Below the pieces are notes generated by a model. The model was given only the letters and a program-made list of their open reading frames with translations, did no database searches and was not told the DNA's origin. From Sulfurovum sp. (GTDB taxonomy: Bacteria; Campylobacterota; Campylobacteria; Campylobacterales; Sulfurovaceae), in NCBI GenBank assembly GCA_003978395.1, contig QNZV01000111.1:1-5428 (forward strand): a stretch of DNA of 5,428 nucleotides. Direction: 5' to 3'. Of the stretch, positions 1 to 5,428 are shown piece by piece (position 1 is the stretch's first letter; every line of letters starts with the position of its first letter). Both the position numbers and the translations under genes were made by a program.

Positions 1-89
1 TTAAAATCATCTATTGGCACCAGATGAGCAATGAACTTTGACTTTTTTATCTCGTAGGTGTGTTGGGTTTGGGTTTTTATGGTTTGCAT
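1..89 (-). CDS. YigZ/IMPACT-family protein (UPF0029), N-terminal fragment
   Basis: Only the first 29 codons lie in the window; the gene runs off the left edge. The reading frame starts at an ATG (87-89) and the peptide contains EIKKSKFIAHLVPI (residues 13-26), which matches the conserved start of the YigZ/IMPACT family, where E-x-K-K-S-x-F-I-A/G is typical. The cellular role of bacterial YigZ proteins is poorly defined; the eukaryotic homologue IMPACT regulates translation through GCN1/GCN2. The frame has two consecutive stop codons shortly upstream of this ATG, and no other ATG lies between, so the start is well fixed. The start lies 7 bases after the stop of the TOPRIM gene, and only a weak purine-rich stretch (AGACAGAG) precedes it as ribosome binding site. 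Family call rests on a short peptide, so it is good but not certain. Confidence 0.75.
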   Translation of the reverse strand, partial: MQTIKTQTQHTYEIKKSKFIAHLVPIDDF

Positions 90-96
90 GGAATAG

Positions 97-678
97 TTAC
101 TCTGTCTTTATTAGCCATAATATTAATTCTCTCAATTCTTTAAAATTATCATGAGTATAATTATATGGACTCTCTTTAAAAATTGCTTCATAACTAGACA
201 AAATTATCTTTTTATCACTATGAACATTCATCTCTAAAACACATTTCAATAACTCATTAATACACTCTTTTTTTCTATCATCAATAGTTGATAAAATCAA
301 ATGTTCAAGATTTCCAATCTTATTAATAGGGTCACAAGCAATAAAATATCTTGCTTTTTCTGTAAATTTTAAAGTCTCTATTATCTTTTCTAATCCTTTT
401 TTACTATTATCAAAACCACCATAGATTACATCATTCTCAGGATAATCAGCATCCACAATAAATAAAATTTTAGAATACATTCCTAAATTTACTTGCTGTT
501 TAATTGTTCTATAGGTAGCCTCTTTCCAAAATGCACTTTTACCATTTTTATCGGCTTCTTTACCTATTTTTTGAATAACTATTCTCTTCATGTCTAACTT
601 TAAATATTTACAAAATTTATTTAAAAATCCAACATCATTACCACCCTCACAAAGAATTAAAGCTTTACTCTTTACCAT
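97..678 (-). CDS. Stand-alone TOPRIM-domain protein (DUF3226-like), probable nuclease partner of the upstream ATPase
   Basis: This 193-residue soluble protein shows the TOPRIM pattern. A first strand ends in LILCEGGNDVGFL (residues 7-19), with conserved E11 and D15. A second strand ends in FIVDAD (73-78), giving the D76-x-D78 pair. A later GNLEHLIL segment (122-129) matches the G-x-L-E motif I associate with DUF3226-type proteins. In TOPRIM enzymes these acidic residues bind Mg2+ and support nucleic-acid cleavage or transfer; all are present, so the protein looks catalytically competent. There is no signal peptide or membrane segment. The ATG (676-678) lies inside the last codons of the ATPase gene, with AGAGG 7 bases upstream, so the two are probably translationally coupled. 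In OLD-family nucleases this domain is fused to the ATPase; here it is separate, as in PARIS, whose effector AriB belongs to a different TOPRIM-like family (DUF4435). The substrate, DNA or RNA, cannot be read from the sequence. Confidence 0.72.
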   Translation of the reverse strand: MVKSKALILCEGGNDVGFLNKFCKYLKLDMKRIVIQKIGKEADKNGKSAFWKEATYRTIKQQVNLGMYSKILFIVDADYPENDVIYGGFDNSKKGLEKIIETLKFTEKARYFIACDPINKIGNLEHLILSTIDDRKKECINELLKCVLEMNVHSDKKIILSSYEAIFKESPYNYTHDNFKELRELILWLIKTE

Positions 679-2543
679 CCTCGTACCTCTAAATCTTGTT
701 CCAATTCATCTAAAAGTGATTCTCCATCATAAGTAATTGTTTGAATTTTATCATTTAAATCTCTAACCATTGTATAAAAATTAATATCTTCATTATAAAC
801 TCTATTCTTTACAAAAGCATCAATACACTCTTTAGAATGAGAAGTGATAAATACTTGTACATTAAATTCTCTCGCTAATTCTTGAATAAATTTTGTAAAA
901 TCAACTAAAAGAGAATAATGAATAGCTGTTTCAAGTTCATCAATTAAAAGTACACCATTTTTGCAATAAGCAAAAGACAATGCTATTTCAAAAATTCGTT
1001 GTAATCCCTCTCCATAGCTTGTAATATCTACTGATTTTTTAGGAAAAGATTTTGAGTCAACTAAAAATCTTTTAATATCATTTTTTTCAGTTAAGTTTAT
1101 ATCTTGGATATTTTTATCAATATGTTTAGTTATAAACTCCACAACTAAATCAAACTTTTTTAATTCTACATTCTTACTATGTGTATTAATGATTTCTTCT
1201 TGATTATAGAAATATGGGCTTTTAAAGAGACTATTACATAAAATCTCTATTTTATCTACATATCGAATCAGAGGACTAGACTCAAAAGTATGTATTATAT
1301 TACTATTAATATCATCTTCAATAGTTGAAATTAATTTATAAGATGAGATATAATCATCTTTTTTATCTATATTTGTTGCTTCAAATTTTTCAAATTTTAT
1401 CTTTGTTTCTATCTTATTAAAGTTTCCACTAATCTCAATTATATCTTGAAAATAACTATTTAAATAGGAGGTATTGAGTTTAGATAATTTATTTTTCAAC
1501 TTAACTAATTCAAAAAAAGCTCCTATATTATTCTGTTTAGTTAGAAGATATATCGCTTCTAACAAAGTAGTTTTCCCTGTATTATTAAATCCTGCAAAGA
1601 TATTAATTCGATTAAGCTTTGCTATCTTGAATTCATTAAAAATCTTATATTTTTTTATAAAAATTGAATCAAAATATCTAACCTCACTTCTACCAAAAGC
1701 TAAATCTATATTTTTACTCTCTATTTCAAGAGAAGACTCTTTAGGTAATAACTTTTTAAGAATATTTATATCCTCTTCAAGTAGATAACTATTTGCTCCT
1801 TCTAATCCCTCTATATGTTTAGTTATATACATTCGTTTTAGTCCATCTAATATATCTCTTCTCTTTTCCATCTCGTTTAATGCTTTTTTATCATCTATAA
1901 ACTCATTTAATTTAGGAATATCTTCTATGTTTTTGATAATAGGATTTTGTTCATTTGAGATAGAAATCCAAGAGAATAATTTTTCTAAATGGACTTTGTT
2001 TAAATTATTATCCCATCCTAACCACTTTTTTAATTTATAATATTTGAATATTTGTCTTAATATCTCAATCTTAGAATCATTTAACTGATTTGAATATTTA
2101 CTATTTTTATAAAGTTCAGTAAATGGTACTTTATACCAGTCATCAATATATTTATATGAAGATGTATTTCTATTAATAGCTTTTTGAAGTGTTCCTCTTG
2201 GTTGAGGAAAATGAGGCATATCATCTATTGCATAATCTAATACTTTTACTTCTCTACGATGTTCAAACCAATCTAAAGCTTTAATATTAGTTACCTTGCG
2301 TTTATAGTTACCAATTACTTCAACCAATGCAATAGGAGTAGTACCCCGTCTGACAAGAACTATATCTCCTTTTCTCATCTCATCCTTAAATCGTTTAATT
2401 TGCTTATCACCCTTTTTCCATTCACCTAATCCAATTAATGATGTAAATTCCAATAACTCTTTTTCTCTATTCCAATTTATATTATTTGGATGAAGTTGAA
2501 TATGCCAATAAGTTCTATTTTGTCTATTTCCAATCTCTGACAT
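672..2543 (-). CDS. EVE/PUA-like domain fused to an ABC/OLD-type ATPase (AAA_15/AAA_21 class), putative defence sensor
   Basis: A 623-residue soluble protein with three parts. Residues about 10-135 resemble an EVE/PUA-like domain: aromatic YWHIQ at 12-16, then MRKGDIVLVRRG (56-67) followed by IALVEVIG (71-78), and an HRREVKVL strand (95-102). EVE domains bind modified bases in DNA or RNA. Residues about 150-280 are helical linker. The ATPase starts near 287: Walker A GFNNTGKT (318-325, K324), ABC signature-like SYGEGLQR (509-516), Walker B VLLIDELE (531-538, D535, E536) and H-loop ITSHS (566-570, H569). All catalytic motifs are intact. The segment between Walker A and signature is short, without a long coiled coil or CxxC hook, so it is not Rad50 or SMC. 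The chain ends about 50 residues past the H-loop, without the fused TOPRIM of OLD proteins; that domain is the next gene. AAAGG 8 bases before the ATG supports the start. The anti-phage role is inferred. Confidence 0.8.
   Translation of the reverse strand: MSEIGNRQNRTYWHIQLHPNNINWNREKELLEFTSLIGLGEWKKGDKQIKRFKDEMRKGDIVLVRRGTTPIALVEVIGNYKRKVTNIKALDWFEHRREVKVLDYAIDDMPHFPQPRGTLQKAINRNTSSYKYIDDWYKVPFTELYKNSKYSNQLNDSKIEILRQIFKYYKLKKWLGWDNNLNKVHLEKLFSWISISNEQNPIIKNIEDIPKLNEFIDDKKALNEMEKRRDILDGLKRMYITKHIEGLEGANSYLLEEDINILKKLLPKESSLEIESKNIDLAFGRSEVRYFDSIFIKKYKIFNEFKIAKLNRINIFAGFNNTGKTTLLEAIYLLTKQNNIGAFFELVKLKNKLSKLNTSYLNSYFQDIIEISGNFNKIETKIKFEKFEATNIDKKDDYISSYKLISTIEDDINSNIIHTFESSPLIRYVDKIEILCNSLFKSPYFYNQEEIINTHSKNVELKKFDLVVEFITKHIDKNIQDINLTEKNDIKRFLVDSKSFPKKSVDITSYGEGLQRIFEIALSFAYCKNGVLLIDELETAIHYSLLVDFTKFIQELAREFNVQVFITSHSKECIDAFVKNRVYNEDINFYTMVRDLNDKIQTITYDGESLLDELEQDLEVRGW
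686..690 (-). promoter_or_regulatory. Ribosome binding site of the TOPRIM gene, inside the ATPase gene
   Basis: On the minus strand AGAGG stands 7 bases before the ATG at 676-678. It lies within the last codons of the ATPase gene, whose TAA stop (672-674) falls just inside the TOPRIM gene. The site supports this ATG and suggests that the two proteins are made in coupled amounts. Confidence 0.6.
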
Positions 2544-2551
2544 CAGCTTTA

Positions 2552-2556
2552 CCTTT
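2552..2556 (-). promoter_or_regulatory. Ribosome binding site of the ATPase gene
   Basis: AAAGG lies 8 bases before the ATG at 2541-2543, at the end of a run of A residues in the 36-base gap behind hemH. It supports this start over downstream methionines. Confidence 0.55.
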
Positions 2557-2579
2557 TTTTCTTTAATATCATTATGTTT

Positions 2580-3527
2580 TTAATACTCTAATTTCCCTAA
2601 AACCAACTCAACCACCAACTCCACAAACTCATCATCATCATTAAAACACTTCGCCACTCGATAGTCATCATATTTTATCTTATTGGCTATTTCACGGTGT
2701 TCAATATCGAGTTCATAAACTGTTTCAGAATTGTCAATGGTAAATGCCAATGGATAGATAAGTACTTTTCTATGGTAAGGGTTACGCAACACATCCACTA
2801 AGTTTGGCTCTAGCCATGCAGAACTTCCTACTTTTGATTGATAGACCAATTTAATGTTATTAAACTCTATTCCACGCTCGTGTAAATAAATTTTAATAGC
2901 TGAAACATTTGCTTCTACTTGATTTTGATACGGGTCTCCTGCTTTTATAATACTCATCGGTAACCCATGAGCCGAAAGAAGTAGGTCATACTCTTTGGAA
3001 TCTTTATCTCCTAAAGCTTCTATAATTTTTTTTACAGACATTGAGATGTAATCATAATTATCATAATAAGGGTCAATAACAGTTATCTTAGGGGTGTATT
3101 CCAACGCTTCACAACGTGCTTCTATATCTTCTACAGATGAAAGTGTGGTGGTGGTTGAGTATTGTGGGTACATTGGGAATAAAATTAGCTCTTCAATGCC
3201 ATCTTCTTTAAATCTTATAAGAGACTCTGTAGCAAAAGGAGGCACATAACGCATGGCAGGAACAATGGGCATATCAAGTTTTGTTTTGAGTTTTTCTATA
3301 AGCTTATTGGTCAATTCAGGAAGAGGGGATTTTCCTCCTAAATTCTTAATAAAATTCTCTTTGACCTCATCAATACGGTTAAAAATGATAATCTCTCTAA
3401 CCAATGCCCTTGTGTATCTGTCCATAGTCAAGATATTTTTATCTGAAAACATGTTTCGTAAAAACATCTCAACCTCTTCGACACTATTTGGACCACCCAT
3501 GTTCAGTAATAATAATGCTTTGCTCAA
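2580..3527 (-). CDS. hemH: Ferrochelatase (haem synthase)
   Basis: HemH inserts Fe2+ into the porphyrin ring at the end of haem synthesis, in the cytoplasm. The 315-residue product has the usual bacterial length. It begins with the family hallmark LLLNMGGP (residues 6-13), followed by GGKSPLPELT (64-73), FPMYPQYSTTTT (117-128), LLLSAHGLP (182-190, catalytic H187) and DNSETVYELDIE (265-276). E268 matches the catalytic glutamate (E343 in human, HIET motif). The histidine two residues before it in the human enzyme is N266 here. No C-terminal cysteine cluster for an Fe-S centre is visible. The start is TTG at 3525-3527, preceded by TAAGG; the first ATG (codon 10) would cut off the conserved first strand, and an in-frame TAA at 3537-3539 blocks any longer start. 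An extended -10 promoter lies just upstream. No terminator follows, so transcription may continue into the ATPase gene. Confidence 0.95.
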   Translation of the reverse strand: MSKALLLLNMGGPNSVEEVEMFLRNMFSDKNILTMDRYTRALVREIIIFNRIDEVKENFIKNLGGKSPLPELTNKLIEKLKTKLDMPIVPAMRYVPPFATESLIRFKEDGIEELILFPMYPQYSTTTTLSSVEDIEARCEALEYTPKITVIDPYYDNYDYISMSVKKIIEALGDKDSKEYDLLLSAHGLPMSIIKAGDPYQNQVEANVSAIKIYLHERGIEFNNIKLVYQSKVGSSAWLEPNLVDVLRNPYHRKVLIYPLAFTIDNSETVYELDIEHREIANKIKYDDYRVAKCFNDDDEFVELVVELVLGKLEY

Positions 3528-3534
3528 TTGCCAA

Positions 3535-3539
3535 CCTTA
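3535..3539 (-). promoter_or_regulatory. hemH: Ribosome binding site fixing the TTG start of hemH
   Basis: TAAGG ends 7 bases before the TTG at 3525-3527. Its TAA is also an in-frame stop, so the hemH frame cannot begin upstream. Together with the conserved N-terminal strand encoded before the first ATG, this fixes TTG as the start codon. Confidence 0.65.
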
Positions 3540-3553
3540 AATAATTTTGGGGT

Positions 3554-3562
3554 ATTTTAGCA
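3554..3562 (-). promoter_or_regulatory. Extended -10 promoter of hemH
   Basis: The minus strand reads TGCTAAAAT, an extended -10 (TGn plus TAAAAT, hexamer at 3554-3559). It lies in an AT-rich spacer with T- and A-runs upstream and no clear -35 box, as is usual for the housekeeping sigma factor of Campylobacterota. Transcription would start near 3547, leaving a leader of about 20 bases that contains the TAAGG site. It lies behind the terminator of the RND gene, so it gives hemH and the genes after it their own start. Confidence 0.55.
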
Positions 3563-3591
3563 TTTTTTATTAAAAGGAATATTTTTAACTC

Positions 3592-3621
3592 TAAAAGTAG
3601 AAGAGACTCCTCTTCTCTACT
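3592..3621 (-). terminator. Probable factor-independent terminator of the RND gene
   Basis: On the minus strand AGTAG, a 2-base AG bulge, and AAGAG pair with CTCTT and CTACT around the four-base loop GAGT, giving a ten-pair stem interrupted by the bulge. TTTT follows at the foot (3593-3596, its first T also closing the stem). The hairpin overlaps the TAG stop of the RND gene (3617-3619). The stem has modest GC content and the U-run is short, so termination may be incomplete. Confidence 0.5.
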
Positions 3622-5428
3622 CCTTATTAACCCTATAAATAACAGCATACATCAATGGAACAAAATATAAGTTTAGCACGGTAGCCCATGCAACTCCAAA
3701 GCCCAAACTGATTGCCATTGGTTGTAAAATTAGGGCTTGACCTGATGCAAAAAATATTAAAGTAGATAGCCCTAAAACAGTAGTAATAGAGGTCAAAATA
3801 ATGGGTCGTAGACGTTGTCCTGCCAAATCAAGTATCTCTTCATAATTTTTTCCTCTTCTTACAAACTCAAGCATAATTAAACCATCATTAACTACAACTC
3901 CTGCTAATCCTACCATTCCCATTGCACCTGTCATGGTTAAGTTTAGACCCATCGCTTTTGTACCCACTAAAACACCCAAAATAGAGAGGGGGATAATTGA
4001 TAGAATAATCAACGGTTGCCAAAAGGAGTTAAACATCCATACCAAGGTAATAAAGATTAAAAACATTGCAATAACCATGGCTTGTAACATCTCTTTCATC
4101 ATTTGGCTGTTTGCTTTTTGCTCTCCTTTTATAATCACTTTTACCCCATCTTTTTCTATCTTATCCAAGAGTGGAGTTAAACGTTTCATTACTTCAGCAG
4201 GAACGATTATCTTTTTATCTACACGAGCATAAAGAGAGTTGACTTTCACTGCATCTTCTTTGAAAATACGTACAAATGATTTTTTGTAATAAAAATCACA
4301 AACATCGCTAAGCACGACAACGTTACCATCTGGAGTAGTTATTTTAAACTCTTTGATACTGTTTGAGGTATCTTTAAATTCATCTTCTACTTTAATGCGT
4401 AAAAGCCCTTTTTCATTAAATATCTTTCCATATTCTCCTTTGAAAAAAGAACCACGCAGAGCCGAAGTAATGTACCCTTCGCTTAAACCTAACGATTGTC
4501 CATACTCATTTACTCGTAGTTTTAACTCTTTTTCACCCTCTTTTGCGTTGTCTCCTATATCTGACACACCCTCTATTTTAGACAACTCTTCTTTTACCAT
4601 AGCCAAAGCACTCTCTACTTTTTTAAGATTAGAGTGAGAGAAACCAATATCAATATCGTTCCCCACCATTCCTGTCTGTCGAGTATAGACATTGAACTCT
4701 TCAAAAAGCTTCTCTCCATCTATTTTCATCTCTCTCATCTCTTCTAACAGACCCTCTTGTATCTCTTTTGCAATAAGTTGTGCTTTTTTGGTTCGTACCA
4801 TATCTGAATCATCATACTCCAGTGAGAAAAGAGGATTTATATAGGTATCAAAAAAGTTTTCAGGAGCTTTTTCATGTAAATTTATAAAGATATGAAAAAG
4901 GTTATCTCCTAGATTAAAACTCTGGTCAGGATTCATCTTGAATCCAATAGCTGAAGTGACTGAATCAACAGCATTCTTATCAAGATACTCAATGAGCCTC
5001 TTCTCTATCATTGTTACATACTTTTCGGTATCGGTTAGGGTATTGTTAATATTGACCACACCATTTAGCTGAACCTGTTGAACATCGAACTCGGGCATAA
5101 ACTGAAGTTTACTAATCTTTATCATCCCTATTGTTCCGACAATAATAGAAGTTACTAAAATAAAAAGCGATAATTTTTTAAATCGTAGTAGAAATCTCAA
5201 AATAGCTACATAAAAAGATTTTAAACCCTTCCACAAGGCACTCTCTTTATGTTTGGTTTTATCTAATTTTCCTATAGAAAAAAACTCTTTTGCATGAAGT
5301 GGCAAAAAATAGAATGCCTCAAAAAGAGAAGAGAGCAATAAAATAGAAATCATAATAGGAAGAATTTTCATAAAAACACCCATTTTACCTGTCATGATAA
5401 GCAGGGGTAAAAAGGCAAAAATAGTGGT
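3617..5428 (-). CDS. RND-family efflux permease, C-terminal part (5' end beyond the window)
   Basis: An inner-membrane, proton-driven transporter subunit; 603 residues are visible of a family length near 1,000. The frame stays open to the right edge, where 11 codons (TTIFAFLPLLI) precede the first visible ATG at 5393-5395, so that ATG is internal. Numbering from it: the end of TM5 and TM6 (to about 33, closing with FEAFYFLPLHA), TM7 (about 75-93), the second large periplasmic loop (about 95-433, starting with FMPEFD, the counterpart of FLPDED in AcrB), then TM8 (434-454), TM9 (461-478), TM10 (489-509), TM11 (532-550) and TM12 (559-584). LAGQRLRPIILTSITTVLG (524-542) is a family hallmark. TM10 reads GVVVNDGLIMLEF, with N503 where AcrB has the proton-relay lysine K940. 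The TM4 aspartates are outside the window. Adaptor and outer-membrane partners are not visible, and the substrate cannot be told. Confidence 0.9.
   Translation of the reverse strand, partial: TTIFAFLPLLIMTGKMGVFMKILPIMISILLLSSLFEAFYFLPLHAKEFFSIGKLDKTKHKESALWKGLKSFYVAILRFLLRFKKLSLFILVTSIIVGTIGMIKISKLQFMPEFDVQQVQLNGVVNINNTLTDTEKYVTMIEKRLIEYLDKNAVDSVTSAIGFKMNPDQSFNLGDNLFHIFINLHEKAPENFFDTYINPLFSLEYDDSDMVRTKKAQLIAKEIQEGLLEEMREMKIDGEKLFEEFNVYTRQTGMVGNDIDIGFSHSNLKKVESALAMVKEELSKIEGVSDIGDNAKEGEKELKLRVNEYGQSLGLSEGYITSALRGSFFKGEYGKIFNEKGLLRIKVEDEFKDTSNSIKEFKITTPDGNVVVLSDVCDFYYKKSFVRIFKEDAVKVNSLYARVDKKIIVPAEVMKRLTPLLDKIEKDGVKVIIKGEQKANSQMMKEMLQAMVIAMFLIFITLVWMFNSFWQPLIILSIIPLSILGVLVGTKAMGLNLTMTGAMGMVGLAGVVVNDGLIMLEFVRRGKNYEEILDLAGQRLRPIILTSITTVLGLSTLIFFASGQALILQPMAISLGFGVAWATVLNLYFVPLMYAVIYRVNKE

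Noticed and set aside
1474..1788. Plus-strand open frame of 104 codons inside the ATPase gene.
   Set aside because: It lies opposite the Walker A region of a clearly coding minus-strand gene, and its product shows no recognisable motif. The same holds for the plus-strand frames at 3253-3540, 3933-4232 and 4353-4637.
97..2543. Naming the ATPase/TOPRIM pair as PARIS, Gabija or a retron-Septu system.
   Set aside because: PARIS has a DUF4435-type AriB and no EVE-like domain in AriA as far as I know; Gabija has ATPase and TOPRIM fused plus a UvrD-like helicase; Septu has an HNH partner. None of these partners is seen here.
2571..2576. CATAAT on the minus strand as a -10 box for the ATPase gene.
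   Set aside because: It differs from the consensus at one base but has no TGn extension or convincing -35, and such hexamers are frequent by chance in DNA this rich in A and T.
89..2582. Direct repeats or an attachment site flanking the accessory pair.
   Set aside because: Comparing the hemH end and the TOPRIM end shows only AGAGTA in common, which is too short to be meaningful.
3498..3500. ATG at codon 10 as the start of hemH.
   Set aside because: It would remove the conserved first strand (ALLLLN), which is present and preceded by a good ribosome binding site before TTG.
5393..5395. ATG at 5393-5395 as the true start of the RND gene.
   Set aside because: The frame is open upstream to the window edge, and the 11 codons before it continue a typical RND transmembrane segment.

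Overview
The window is AT-rich and every gene in it reads on the minus strand. In transcription order (right to left) it holds the 3' part of an RND efflux permease, a ferrochelatase (hemH), a large ABC/OLD-type ATPase with an EVE/PUA-like N-terminal domain, a small stand-alone TOPRIM protein, and the first 29 codons of a YigZ/IMPACT-family gene. The low GC content, the style of the HemH protein (short, soluble, N-terminal LNMGGP), the extended -10 promoter (TGnTAAAAT) without a clear -35, and heavy use of A/T-ending codons suggest a Campylobacterota bacterium (Sulfurimonas, Sulfurovum or Arcobacter type). This is inferred from protein style, not from a database match.

Region 3597-5428 carries the C-terminal 603 residues of an RND transporter. 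The gene runs off the right edge and ends in a bulged hairpin with a short U-run that looks like a factor-independent terminator. Behind it, a compact spacer of about 90 bases carries an extended -10 promoter, then hemH (2580-3527), which starts at TTG.

Region 97-2543 is the accessory part. It is a two-gene unit whose ORFs overlap by 7 bases. The first gene encodes a 623-residue protein: an EVE/PUA-like domain, a helical linker, then a complete ABC-type ATPase with Walker A, signature, Walker B and H-loop. The second encodes a 193-residue TOPRIM protein with the acidic residues of that fold (E11, D76, D78). OLD-family nucleases carry ATPase and TOPRIM on one chain; here they are on two, and a putative nucleic-acid-reading domain is added to the ATPase. 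The architecture resembles known anti-phage systems (OLD/Gabija, PARIS) in logic but does not clearly match any of them. It is the best candidate for an undescribed defence system in the window.

The unit begins 36 bases after the hemH stop and ends 7 bases before the YigZ-family start. No terminator separates it from either neighbour, so it may be transcribed by readthrough from the hemH promoter. Hand counts of sampled lines show a lower GC content (about 20-25%) than in hemH or the RND gene (about 30-43%), consistent with horizontal acquisition into a housekeeping operon.
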